Part shown: one piece after another, positions 26,484 to 34,935 of the stretch
Position numbering within the stretch: position 1 is the stretch's first letter
How the letters are laid out: every line of letters begins with the position of its first letter
Source: Ornithinicoccus hortensis
GTDB taxonomy: Bacteria > Actinomycetota > Actinomycetes > Actinomycetales > Dermatophilaceae
Assembly: GCF_006716185.1 (NCBI RefSeq)
Contig: NZ_VFOP01000001.1
Location: forward strand, 3,038,001-3,102,000
Length of the DNA stretch: 64,000 nucleotides
Direction: 5' to 3'
Notes under the pieces: model-generated
The model's database searches: none
What the model was told of the DNA's origin: nothing
What the model saw: only the letters and a program-made list of their open reading frames with translations
Position numbers and translations under genes: made by a program

Positions 26484-27611
26484 ATGGACGCACCCGATGC
26501 CCCCCTGGCCGCACTGCGGGAGCAGATCGATGAGGTGGACAGCCAGATCCTCGACGCGCTGACCCGGCGGCTGGAGCTGGTGAGCCAGGTCGGCGAGGTC
26601 AAGGGCCGTTACGGCCTGCCGATCTATGCACCGGACCGGGAGCGGGCGATGATCGCGCGCCGCCGCGAGGAGGCCCAGGGTCGCGGCCTGTCGCCCGACT
26701 TCATCGAGGACGTGCTGCGCCGGTGCATGCGCGAGTCCTACACGCACGAGAAGAACATGGGCTTCACCCAGCAGGCCCCCGACCTGGGGCCGGTCGTCAT
26801 CGTCGGCGGCGCGGGCCAGATGGGCGCCCTGTTCGGCCGGATGCTCACCCTGTCCGGCTACCAGGTGCGGACGCTGGAGAAGGAGGACTGGGACCGCGCC
26901 GACGAGGTGCTCGACGGCGCCGGCATGGTCCTGGTCAGCGTGCCGATCCAGCAGACCGTGGAGGTGATAGGCCGGTTGCCCGCACTCCCCCCGTACTGCC
27001 TCCTCGTCGACCTCACGTCCACCAAGGTCGCCCCACTCGAGGCGATGCTCGCGGCCCACCAGGGACCCGTCCTGGGCCTGCACCCGATGTTCGGGCCCGG
27101 CGTGGACAGCTTCGCCAAGCAGGTCGTCGCCTACGTCCCCGGACGGGACCCCGACGCCAGCGAGTGGCTGCTGGACCAGATGCGCCTCTGGGGCGCCCGG
27201 GTCCACGAGGTCGAGGCACATGACCACGACCACGCGATGGGCCTGATCCAGGCGCTGCGGCACTTCTCGACCTTCGCCTACGGCCTGCACCTGGCCAGCG
27301 AGGACCGGCCGCTGGACGAACTGCTCGCGCTCTCCTCCCCCATCTACCGGCTCGAGCTGATCATGGTCGGCCGGCTGTTCGCCCAGGACCCCGAGCTGTA
27401 TGCCGACATCATCATGGCCTCCGCCGACAACGTCGCGCTGATCGAGCGCTACCACCAGCGCTTCGGCCAGGCCCTGGCACTGGTCGAGCAACAGGACCGC
27501 GCGGGATTCATCCGCGCCTTCCGCGAGATCGGCGAGTGGTTCGGGCCGTATGCCGACCGTTTCCTCACCGAGAGCACCTCACTGCTGGCGCACGCGGACA
27601 CCACCCGCTGA
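26484..27611 (+). CDS. tyrA: Bifunctional chorismate mutase/prephenate dehydrogenase (T-protein)
   Basis: 375 residues fusing an AroQ chorismate mutase ([19 protein letters not shown], then [18 protein letters not shown]) to an NAD-dependent prephenate dehydrogenase ([78 protein letters not shown]). It would make 4-hydroxyphenylpyruvate for tyrosine synthesis. From memory these blocks match enterobacterial TyrA nearly residue for residue over the whole length, whereas actinobacterial TyrA is usually a monofunctional protein of another subfamily; this suggests acquisition from a gammaproteobacterium. Base composition now matches the host. The ATG at 26484 was chosen because the mutase domain begins there. 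Confidence 0.94.
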   Translation: MDAPDAPLAALREQIDEVDSQILDALTRRLELVSQVGEVKGRYGLPIYAPDRERAMIARRREEAQGRGLSPDFIEDVLRRCMRESYTHEKNMGFTQQAPDLGPVVIVGGAGQMGALFGRMLTLSGYQVRTLEKEDWDRADEVLDGAGMVLVSVPIQQTVEVIGRLPALPPYCLLVDLTSTKVAPLEAMLAAHQGPVLGLHPMFGPGVDSFAKQVVAYVPGRDPDASEWLLDQMRLWGARVHEVEAHDHDHAMGLIQALRHFSTFAYGLHLASEDRPLDELLALSSPIYRLELIMVGRLFAQDPELYADIIMASADNVALIERYHQRFGQALALVEQQDRAGFIRAFREIGEWFGPYADRFLTESTSLLAHADTTR

Positions 27612-27621
27612 GCGCACCGGC

Positions 27622-28935
27622 TCAGCGCCGGTAGGGGTCCCGTCCCGGTCCCTGCGGCATACCGTGCGGACCCGTGCCGACGGACCCGGGCGGACCGGCC
27701 GGAGGCTGCGGCATACCCTGCGGCGGCGGCATACCCGGGCCCGGCATCCCCTGCCCTGCCATCCCCTGCGGCGGCTGCTGCGGGGCGAACGCGGCGCGCC
27801 CCTGCTGGACGACCCGCAGCAGCTCCTGCTCCCGGGGGGCCCAGATCGTCGGGGAGTCACCACGCTCCAGGTGCTTGCGGGCCACCGCGAGCTCGGTGGC
27901 GTTGTCCTGGAAGGCCTCCATCGCCCGGGCCGCCTCCCGGCCGCCCGCCCCACGGGCCCAGGCACGGGCCCGGCGACGCTCCCGGGCGGAGGTGAGCATG
28001 GCTACCTCCGCCGGCGTGAACCAGCCGTTGATCCCGTAGCCGGTGAGCTGTTCGCGCATCAGCCGGGTCTCCCGGCGGCGGGCCCAGAACAGGATCGCCA
28101 GGAAGGCGATGAACAGCGGCATCTGGACCAGCACGTAGACGGTGAGGAAGCCGCGCACGTCCGAGCTGACGGCGGCGAAGTTCCACAGCGCGTGCAGGAA
28201 GACCGCCACCACGAAGCCCAGCGCCGGGATGAAGGCCGAGGACAGCCGGCGCCGGTAGGCGATGATCCCCAGCGCCAACCCGAAGCAGACGGTGAACATC
28301 GGGTGGATGAACGGGCTGACCAGGCAGCGCACGATGAACACCCCGACCAGGCCCTCGGTGCCGAACTCCTGGTAGTTGGTGCCCAGGTAGAGGATGTTCT
28401 CCACGAATGCGAAGCCGGCCCCCACGATGCCCGCGTAGACGATGCCGTCGACGATCCCGTTGAACTCGCGGCGGGCGAACAGGAAGATCAGCAGCACCCC
28501 CAGCCCCTTGAGCGTCTCCTCGACCAGGGGCGCGACGAAGACCGGTCCGGCGATCGCAGGGTCGACCTGGAGACCACCGAAGAAGGCCACGCCGAGCTCG
28601 TTGAGCACGACGGCCCCGAGGGTGGAGACCAGCGCCCCCCAGAGGAAGGCGAACCACATCAACCGCGCGGGCTCGGACTCCATCCGGTCCACCCACAGGA
28701 AGACCGGGACGACGATCCCGATGGCGATCGAGGCGCTGAGCGCCCCGAGCACCGCACCCCGCACACCGGTGTTCTCGGTGATCACCACGACGAGCAGCAG
28801 GGCGCACAACAGGAAGACGGTCGCGCTGATCCCGGTCAGCAGCAGGCGCCGCAGCCAGACCCCGCGGGACGCCTGGGTCGGTGCCTGGACCTCCGGGTGG
28901 AAGACAGGCGGGGACTGCTGGTCGGGAAGGGACAT
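27622..28935 (-). CDS. PrsW family intramembrane metalloprotease
   Basis: 437 residues with about eight transmembrane helices. PrsW motifs are visible: EETLKG (EExxK type), GFAFVENILYLG, FIHPMFTVCFG and FLHALWN, which supply the glutamate and histidine metal ligands. The soluble C-terminal part (from about residue 300) is charged, then Pro/Gly/Met/Gln-rich (repeats of PQGMP). B. subtilis PrsW cleaves an anti-sigma factor; the target here is unknown. The ATG at 28935 was chosen over upstream codons because MSLPDQQ precedes the first helix. Its end is 10 bp from the convergent tyrA. Confidence 0.87.
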   Translation of the reverse strand: MSLPDQQSPPVFHPEVQAPTQASRGVWLRRLLLTGISATVFLLCALLLVVVITENTGVRGAVLGALSASIAIGIVVPVFLWVDRMESEPARLMWFAFLWGALVSTLGAVVLNELGVAFFGGLQVDPAIAGPVFVAPLVEETLKGLGVLLIFLFARREFNGIVDGIVYAGIVGAGFAFVENILYLGTNYQEFGTEGLVGVFIVRCLVSPFIHPMFTVCFGLALGIIAYRRRLSSAFIPALGFVVAVFLHALWNFAAVSSDVRGFLTVYVLVQMPLFIAFLAILFWARRRETRLMREQLTGYGINGWFTPAEVAMLTSARERRRARAWARGAGGREAARAMEAFQDNATELAVARKHLERGDSPTIWAPREQELLRVVQQGRAAFAPQQPPQGMAGQGMPGPGMPPPQGMPQPPAGPPGSVGTGPHGMPQGPGRDPYRR

Positions 28936-28975
28936 AGGCAGAAATCTACCTGGCGGGCGACATAGGGTGGAGCGC

Positions 28976-29620
28976 GTGACCGATGCCGCCAGCCCCCGAG
29001 CCCTGACCGACCGGATCATCTGGATCGACTGCGAGATGACCGGGCTGGACCTGGCCAACGACGCGTTGATCGAGGTCGCCACGCTCGTCACCGACTTCGA
29101 GCTCAACGTGCTCGGCGACGGGGTCGACCTGGTGATCCGCCCCTCGGACGCGGCGCTGGCCCAGATGGGCGACTTCGTGCGCCAGATGCACACCGACAGC
29201 GGCCTGCTCGACGTGCTCGCCGACGGCACGACGCTGCAGGACGCGCAGGAGCAGGTGCTGGCTTACGTGCGGGAGTGGGCACCCGAGGCCGGCAAGGCGC
29301 CGTTGGGCGGCAACACGGTGGCGACCGACCGGGCGTTCCTGGCCCGGGACATGCCCGAACTCGAGGCACACCTGCACTACCGGATCATCGACGTCTCCTC
29401 GATCAAGGAGCTGTCCCGCCGCTGGTTCCCCCGGGCCTATTTCGCCGCCCCGACCAAGACCGGCGGGCACCGGGCGCTCGGGGACATCCAGGACAGCATC
29501 AACGAGCTGCGCTACTACCGCCGGGCGGTGTTCAAGGACCTCCCCGGGCCGGACAGCGCCTCGCTGAAGGAGCTGGCCCGGGAGATCGTGCCGCCCCCGG
29601 CCGACCCCGCAGCCGACTGA
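28976..29620 (+). CDS. orn: Oligoribonuclease
   Basis: 3'-5' exoribonuclease that degrades 2-5 nt RNAs and linear cyclic-dinucleotide products. The 214 residues carry the DEDDh catalytic set: IWIDCEMTGLD (first Asp and Glu), NTVATDRAFL (second Asp) and GGHRALGDIQDSI (His and last Asp). The GTG at 28976 is the start that leaves the family-typical short leader before RIIWIDCEMTG. It is divergent from prsW with only 40 bp between them, so the two promoters must overlap. Confidence 0.96.
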   Translation: MTDAASPRALTDRIIWIDCEMTGLDLANDALIEVATLVTDFELNVLGDGVDLVIRPSDAALAQMGDFVRQMHTDSGLLDVLADGTTLQDAQEQVLAYVREWAPEAGKAPLGGNTVATDRAFLARDMPELEAHLHYRIIDVSSIKELSRRWFPRAYFAAPTKTGGHRALGDIQDSINELRYYRRAVFKDLPGPDSASLKELAREIVPPPADPAAD

Positions 29621-29681
29621 CGGCATACCCGGCACCCGCCGACGCTCCCCCACCGGTCCCCGGACGCACGACGACCCCCGA

Positions 29682-29696
29682 CACCCCGGTGGGGTG
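29682..29696. terminator. Short hairpin between convergent orn and yceI-like gene
   Basis: CACCCC pairs with GGGGTG around a three-base loop. It sits 61 bp after the orn stop and 24 bp after the YceI-like stop, suiting a bidirectional terminator. There is no T-tract, as is common in actinobacteria, so the call is tentative. Confidence 0.4.
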
Positions 29697-29720
29697 ACGA
29701 GGGCCGTCCGGCGTAGGTGG

Positions 29721-30320
29721 TCAGCCGCGGATGGCGGAGATGTCGAACTCCAGGGTGACCTTCTCGGACACCAGCACGCCGCCGGTCTCCAGGGCGGCGT
29801 TCCAGTCCAGGCCCCAGTCCTTGCGGTTGACCACGAGGGAGCCCTCGAAGCCCACGCGCAGGTTGCCGAACGGGTCGGTGGCCGAGCCGGTCGGCTCGAA
29901 CGGGATGGTGACCGACTTGGTGACGTCCTTGATCGTCAGGTCACCGGTGATGACGTACTCGCCGTCCTCGCCCCGGGCCACGTCGGTGGAGACGAAGGTG
30001 ATCGTCGGGTAGGTGTCCACCTCGAAGAAGTCGCTGTTGCGCAGGTGCTCGTCGCGCTGGGCCTGCGCGGTGAAGACGCTGCCGGTCTGGATGGTGACCT
30101 TGGCCCAGGACTTGCTCACGTCGGTGGTGTCGATGTGCGCGGTGCCCTCGAACTCCTGGAACTGGCCGCGCACCTTGGTCACCATCGCGTGGCGGGCCAC
30201 GAAGCCCAGCCGGGTGTGGGTGACGTCGAGGGTGTAGTCACCGGCGATGTCGTCGGTGGCGCTGGAGACCGGCTCGTCGATGACGGCGGTGTTGGCCTTG
30301 TTCTTGGAGAAGATGCCCAT
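29721..30320 (-). CDS. YceI family protein
   Basis: 199 residues of the YceI lipocalin-like fold, which binds polyisoprenoid or other long lipids in characterised members. Landmarks: DYTLDVTHTRLGFVARHAMV, SVFTAQAQRDEHLRNSDFF, FVSTDVARGEDGEYVITGDL and a closing VTLEFDISAIRG. No signal peptide is visible, so it is probably cytoplasmic, unlike many proteobacterial relatives. The ATG at 30320 follows a GAAAGG-type site. Upstream is an AT-rich stretch with CATTAATG (30418-30425) that may be part of the promoter or an operator. Confidence 0.92.
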   Translation of the reverse strand: MGIFSKNKANTAVIDEPVSSATDDIAGDYTLDVTHTRLGFVARHAMVTKVRGQFQEFEGTAHIDTTDVSKSWAKVTIQTGSVFTAQAQRDEHLRNSDFFEVDTYPTITFVSTDVARGEDGEYVITGDLTIKDVTKSVTIPFEPTGSATDPFGNLRVGFEGSLVVNRKDWGLDWNAALETGGVLVSEKVTLEFDISAIRG

Positions 30321-30573
30321 GGTGGGTGCCTTTCGGTTGCGGGTTCGGGTCGTTCGGTCGTGTTCGTGGGTGGCACCGCACTGCTGCGGTGTTCACTGGT
30401 GACAACATAGTTGAAACATTAATGATTCCCAAGGATGTGTGGCCTTTGTCACACCCGGCCGAGGTTGCAGGGCGGTCACGATCCGGTGTGTCGCCGCACG
30501 CCGGAGCAACACTGCGGCATCCTCGACACGTCTCGTGTGTGAGGACTGGACCACAGCAGGAGGGCGGACAGGC

Positions 30574-31452
30574 ATGGCGATCCGGACGGACCGCGCGATC
30601 TCGGGCACCCTGCGGGGGCTCTCCCTGCGCCGGCGCGACCTGCTGCGCGGCGGACTCGGCCTGGCCGTGAGCGCCACCGTGGGTGGACTCGCCGTCGACC
30701 CCGACCGGTATGCCGTGCCGCCGCCGGAGCCGGAGGAGCCGCCGGAGGACGCCGCGCCACCGGAGGAGCCTCCCGCACAGGAGCCCGAGCCCGAGGAGCC
30801 GCCGGAGGACGCAGCACCTCCCGAGGACGAGCAGCCGCCCGAGGAGGAGCCCGAGCCGACCATGTTCCGGGTCGGCGACTCCGGCGACGGGGTGCTCTCT
30901 CTCCAGCAGCAACTCGGCGACGCGGGCTACTGGTGCGGCAAGCCGGACGGAGGTTTCGGCCACCTGACCGAGCAGGCCGTCTTCGCGGTCCAGAAGGCCA
31001 ATGGCCTCTACCGCGACGGCGTCGCCGGGCCGAAGACGCTGGCGGCCGTCGCCTCCGGCTTCGTGCCTGCCGCGGCGAACGGCGGCGACCTCTTCGAGGT
31101 CCACCTGGACAGCCAGCTCCTGCTCGTGGTCCGCGGCGGCGCCACCACCATGGTCTTCAACACCTCGACCGGCAATGGCGAGCCCTACACCTTCGAGGGC
31201 CGCAACTACACCGCCGTCACACCGACCGGCGACTTCGCCGTCTGGTACACCGACGGCTCCGGGTGGCGCGACGGCGAACTGGGCGAGCTCTACCGGCCGA
31301 TGTTCTACTCCGGCAACTATGCGGTGCACGGCTCGAACTCGATCCCACCCTTCCCCGCCTCCCACGGCTGCTGCCGGATCTCGGTGGCGGCGATGGACAT
31401 GGTCTGGGCGACCGGGCTCCTGGCGATGGGCAGCCGGGTCGTCGTCCGCTGA
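30574..31452 (+). CDS. Peptidoglycan-binding L,D-transpeptidase, Tat/Sec exported
   Basis: 292 residues. A twin-arginine-like leader (SLRRRDLLRGGLGLAVSA) precedes a Pro/Glu-rich linker (about residues 48-97), a peptidoglycan-binding domain type 1 (FRVGDSGDGVLSLQQQLGDA) and a YkuD catalytic domain with PTGDFAVWYTDG and the active-site SHGCCRIS (nucleophile Cys). It would form 3-3 crosslinks or modify peptidoglycan outside the membrane. The ATG at 30574 is preceded by AGGAGGG. A second Cys beside the nucleophile (SHGCC) is slightly unusual. The repeated PPEDAAPPE units suggest a flexible wall-spanning spacer. Confidence 0.9.
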   Translation: MAIRTDRAISGTLRGLSLRRRDLLRGGLGLAVSATVGGLAVDPDRYAVPPPEPEEPPEDAAPPEEPPAQEPEPEEPPEDAAPPEDEQPPEEEPEPTMFRVGDSGDGVLSLQQQLGDAGYWCGKPDGGFGHLTEQAVFAVQKANGLYRDGVAGPKTLAAVASGFVPAAANGGDLFEVHLDSQLLLVVRGGATTMVFNTSTGNGEPYTFEGRNYTAVTPTGDFAVWYTDGSGWRDGELGELYRPMFYSGNYAVHGSNSIPPFPASHGCCRISVAAMDMVWATGLLAMGSRVVVR

Positions 31453-31455
31453 CGG

Positions 31456-32205
31456 TCAGGCCGCGCGCGCGGCATACTCCCGCGGGCTGACCCCGGACCA
31501 GGCCCGGAAGGCGCGGGCGAAGCTCGCCGCACTGTCGTAGCCCACGCTGGCGGTGACCTCCGAGACCGGCGCACCGGCGAGCAGGTGCCGGGAGGCGGCC
31601 CGCATCCGGACCGCGGCCCGCCACTGGCGGAAGGTGAGCCCGGTCTCGGCCTTGAACGCCCGCTCCAGGGTGCGGGTGCTGCTGTGCACCCGCGCCGCCC
31701 ACTCCAGCAACGTCCCCTGGTCGGCCGGGTCCGCCAGGATCGCCGCGGCGACGGTCCCCGCCACGCCCCCGGACGGCACCGGCAGGGCGGCCGGCTCACC
31801 GGCCCGCGCCTCCAGCAGCCGGACGACGCGCCCCTCCAGGTCGACCCTCGGGCAGATGATCGTGTGCTGGGACTGGAACAGGGTCAGCAGGTCGTGCCGG
31901 TCCTCCGCCGTGATCCTGGCCAGGGTTACGGCGGAGAGCAGCGTGCGCGTGGTCGCCGCGGGAAAGAACAGCGGGAAGATCACCGAGTCCTCCCCCACCT
32001 GCAGCGGGTGCCAGGTCCCGGCCGGCACCCAGAGCACGTCGTCCCGGGACAGCGCCACGGCGACGTCGTCGCAACGCACCGTGGAGGAGCCCCGCACCTG
32101 CCAGAGGGCCAGGTGCTCGCCCTCGTGGATCCGCCGGGGCAGCAGCACGGAGGGGACGCCGCCGCCCGTTCTGTCGGCCCGGCAGCGAGCACCTTGCCCG
32201 ACCAT
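31456..32205 (-). CDS. AraC family transcriptional regulator
   Basis: About 249 residues with an N-terminal cupin-like sensor (DDVLWVPAGTWHPLQVG) and a C-terminal pair of helix-turn-helices (RTLERAFKAETGLTFRQW, then SEVTASVGYDSAASFARAFR). The ATG at 32205 has AAGG 8 bp upstream and is preferred over a GTG at 32226 in the same frame. It is divergent from the ABC exporter remnant at 32238. AraC regulators beside siderophore or drug exporters often control them, so this may once have regulated the now broken transporter. Confidence 0.9.
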   Translation of the reverse strand: MVGQGARCRADRTGGGVPSVLLPRRIHEGEHLALWQVRGSSTVRCDDVAVALSRDDVLWVPAGTWHPLQVGEDSVIFPLFFPAATTRTLLSAVTLARITAEDRHDLLTLFQSQHTIICPRVDLEGRVVRLLEARAGEPAALPVPSGGVAGTVAAAILADPADQGTLLEWAARVHSSTRTLERAFKAETGLTFRQWRAAVRMRAASRHLLAGAPVSEVTASVGYDSAASFARAFRAWSGVSPREYAARAA

Positions 32206-32237
32206 CGGTCCACCCTTCTGCGCCACTCACCCGCAAC

Positions 32238-32557
32238 CTGTCGCGTCGGGCACGAAACGTGTCGAGGAACTGGCCCAGGGCTACGACACCCCCGTCGGGG
32301 AGGGCGGCACCGGGCTCTCCGGCGGCCAGCGACAGCGCATCGCGCTCGCCCGGGCCCTCGCCGCCGAGCCCGAGATCCTGGTGCTGCTCGAGCCCACCAC
32401 ATCGGTGGACGCGGTGACCGAACAGCTGGTGGCCGCCTCCGTGCGCCGGGTCCGGGAGGGACGGACGACGCTGGTCGTGACCGGCTCCCCCGCCTTCCGG
32501 ACGGTGGCGGACCGGGTGGTCACTGCCGGGGCCGCGACGGTGGGCAGCCATGAGTGA
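32238..32557 (+). pseudogene. 5'-truncated ABC exporter half-transporter
   Basis: Only the last third of an exporter ATPase domain remains: YDTPVGEGGTGLSGGQRQRI (about 32283-32340), then EILVLLEPTTSVDAVTEQLV and a short tail ending at TGA 32557. The membrane domain, Walker A and Q-loop are missing, and no start codon with a ribosome binding site supports a product. The break lies between about 32236 and 32270, just after the divergent AraC gene begins. The 3' end overlaps the next exporter gene by 8 bp, the coupling expected for a heterodimeric ABC exporter. Confidence 0.8.
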
Positions 32558-34325
32558 GCCGGCGCTGCTCCCGGTCGCCACCGGTCGGCAGGGCGCCGCG
32601 ACCGTCTGGACCATGCTGCGCGGCCGCCGGATCCGGCTGCTGGGCGTGCTCGCCCTGTTCTGCCTGGAGGCGGCCACCACGCTCGTGGTGCCGCTGGCCA
32701 TCGGCTCGGTCGTGGACGGCGTCATCGCCGCCGACGGCTCCGGGGTCCCCACCACCTTCTGGTGGCAGGTCGCGCTGCTGGTGGGCGCGGCCGTCGCCTC
32801 CGGGGTGCTGGCCTGGCTCGGCCCCCTGACCCTGGCCCGCCTGGCCGAGACGGTCATCGCCGAGTTGCGCGAGGCACACGTCACCGCGGCGCTCGGTCTG
32901 CCCCGGGCCCGCTTCGAGCAGGCCGGATCGGGAGACGTGGTGACCCGGGCCTCCGACGACATCTCCCGCCTGTCGGAGGTGCTCCCTGACGTGCTGCCCC
33001 GGCTGGCCGTGTCCGCCTTCACGATCCTGCTGGTCGGTGCCGGCCTGGGCTCCCTCGACCTGCGCTACGTCGCGGGCTTCCTGGTGGTGGTGCCGCTCTA
33101 CGCATGGACGCTGCGGTGGTACGTGCGCACCGCCCCGACCGTCTACGCCGCGGAGCGCGCCGCCGGGTCCGAGCGCAGCCGGCACATCCTGGGCACCCTG
33201 GAGAACCTGCCGACCGTCACCGCCCACCGGCTCGCGGCCCGGCAGCTGCGCCTGGTCCGTGGGTCCACCTGGCAGGTCGTGCGCTGGGCGATGCGCACCC
33301 GGATCGTGCAGAACCGGTTGTTCGGCCGCCTCAACGTCATCGAGCTGATCGGCCTGGCCATCGTCCTGCTCATCGGGGTGCTGCTGGCCGCCCGGGGCAG
33401 CGGGTCGGTCGGCAGCGCCACCGCCGCCGCCCTGCTGTTCCTGCGCATCGTCGCCCCGATCGAGGCGCTGCTGCTGGTGACCCACGACCTGCAGGCCGCC
33501 CTGGCGGCCCTGGGCCGGGTCGTCGGGGTGATCCGGCTCACCGGCAGTATGCCCGCTGCCCCAGAGCCCGGCGTCACCCCGCCAGCTGGCCCCGCCCCGG
33601 CGACCGGGAGGGACCACGGCCCGCTCCTGCGGCTGCGCGACGTCCACTACGCCTACCTCCCGCACCGGCCGGTGCTGCAGGGGGTGAGCCTCGACCTCTC
33701 CCCCGGGCGGCAGGTCGCCGTGGTCGGGGCGACCGGCAGCGGCAAGAGCACCCTGGCCTCGGTCGTCGCGGGCGTGCACCGCCCGGACTCCGGGAGCCTG
33801 GACTCGGCGGTGCCCCCGGAGCGGATCGTGACCGTCACCCACGAGGTCCACGTCTTCGCCGCGACGCTGCGGGACAACCTCACCCTGGCGGCCCCGGACG
33901 CCACGGAGGAGGAGGTCTTCGCGGCACTGCGCGCCGTCGGGGCGGACGGGCTCGTCGCGGGGCTGCCCGAGGGACTGGACACCCGCGTGGGCGCGGGCGG
34001 CCACCCCCTGGGCCCGGCGCAGGCGCAACACCTGGCGCTGGCCCGCCTCGTACTCGCCGACCCGCCGCTGGCCGTGCTGGACGAGGCGACGGCGGAGGCG
34101 GACACCGCGGACGCGCACCGCCTGGAGGAGGCGGCGGCCGCCGCCCTCGAGGGGCGCGCCGCCCTGCTGGTCGCGCACCGGCTGTCCCAGGCCCGCGCGG
34201 CCGACGAGGTCCTGGTGCTGGAGGACGGGCGGGTCGTGGAGTCCGGCACCCACGGGGAACTCGTGGCCTCCGGCGGGCGCTACGCGGGGCTGTGGCGCGC
34301 CTGGTCGGCCGACCGGGTGGGGTGA
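32550..34325 (+). CDS. ABC exporter half-transporter with degenerate ATPase signature
   Basis: 591 residues: six transmembrane helices (first around ALFCLEAATTLVVPLAIGSV) then an ATPase domain. Walker A is GATGSGKST; the Q-loop falls in TVTHEVHVFAATL; the signature expected as LSGGQ reads HPLGPAQAQHLALARL; Walker B is LAVLDEATAEAD; the switch is LVAHRLSQAR. Degenerate sites of this kind occur in one half of heterodimeric exporters such as TM287/288-type or siderophore/drug exporters. Its partner at 32238 is truncated, so the complex is probably non-functional unless another half substitutes. The substrate is unknown. Confidence 0.87.
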   Translation: MSEPALLPVATGRQGAATVWTMLRGRRIRLLGVLALFCLEAATTLVVPLAIGSVVDGVIAADGSGVPTTFWWQVALLVGAAVASGVLAWLGPLTLARLAETVIAELREAHVTAALGLPRARFEQAGSGDVVTRASDDISRLSEVLPDVLPRLAVSAFTILLVGAGLGSLDLRYVAGFLVVVPLYAWTLRWYVRTAPTVYAAERAAGSERSRHILGTLENLPTVTAHRLAARQLRLVRGSTWQVVRWAMRTRIVQNRLFGRLNVIELIGLAIVLLIGVLLAARGSGSVGSATAAALLFLRIVAPIEALLLVTHDLQAALAALGRVVGVIRLTGSMPAAPEPGVTPPAGPAPATGRDHGPLLRLRDVHYAYLPHRPVLQGVSLDLSPGRQVAVVGATGSGKSTLASVVAGVHRPDSGSLDSAVPPERIVTVTHEVHVFAATLRDNLTLAAPDATEEEVFAALRAVGADGLVAGLPEGLDTRVGAGGHPLGPAQAQHLALARLVLADPPLAVLDEATAEADTADAHRLEEAAAAALEGRAALLVAHRLSQARAADEVLVLEDGRVVESGTHGELVASGGRYAGLWRAWSADRVG

Positions 34326-34335
34326 CGCGACCGGC

Positions 34336-34935
34336 TCACCGGTCGAACAGCAGGGCCTGAACGAACTCGGCCATCCAGGCCCGGGCGATCGCCGGGGTCA
34401 GCCCGGGAGCCTCCTGCGCCAGCTGGGCACCCAGCCCGTCCGCGTAGGCGGACAGCTTCAGCGCGGCCTCGGCGGGGTCGACCGGCCGCACCGTCCCGGC
34501 CTCGACGCCGCGGGCGATGACCCGGGTGCAGCAGGCCTCCCAGAACCGGACGCGCTCGGCATACGGCTCGGTCATCCCGGGCCGGCGCACCACGGCTGAC
34601 CAGTAGTCGGACCAGATCCGCCAGTGCGCCTCGGCGTCCGGGGAGTCGGCGAACATCGGGTCGATGAGGGTGTCCAGGGCCACCCGGACGTCGGGTTCGG
34701 CCTCGGCGGCCTGCACGACCTCGGCGTAGAACCGCTCGGACTCCGCGACGACGACGGCGCCCAGGATCTCGTCGATCCCGGTGAAGTGGTAGGTGACGGT
34801 GCCCATCGAGACGCCCGCGGCCGCCGCGATGTCCCGCAGCGAGATGGCGGCCAGTCCCCGGTGCACGATCAGGGAGCGCGCCGCCCGGGTGATCTGCTCG
34901 CGCCGCTGCGCCGGGGGCAGCCGCCGCTGGGTCAC
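34336..34935 (-). CDS. TetR family transcriptional regulator
   Basis: 199 residues. The N-terminal helix-turn-helix is typical (AARSLIVHRGLAAISLRDIA, AGVSMGTVTYHF) with a C-terminal ligand domain containing HWRIWSDYWSAVVRRPGMTE. The GTG at 34935 overlaps the CocE stop by 4 bp, so it is the last gene of the peptide-uptake operon and probably regulates that operon. The ligand is unknown. It ends 10 bp from the convergent ABC exporter gene. Confidence 0.9.
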   Translation of the reverse strand: MTQRRLPPAQRREQITRAARSLIVHRGLAAISLRDIAAAAGVSMGTVTYHFTGIDEILGAVVVAESERFYAEVVQAAEAEPDVRVALDTLIDPMFADSPDAEAHWRIWSDYWSAVVRRPGMTEPYAERVRFWEACCTRVIARGVEAGTVRPVDPAEAALKLSAYADGLGAQLAQEAPGLTPAIARAWMAEFVQALLFDR

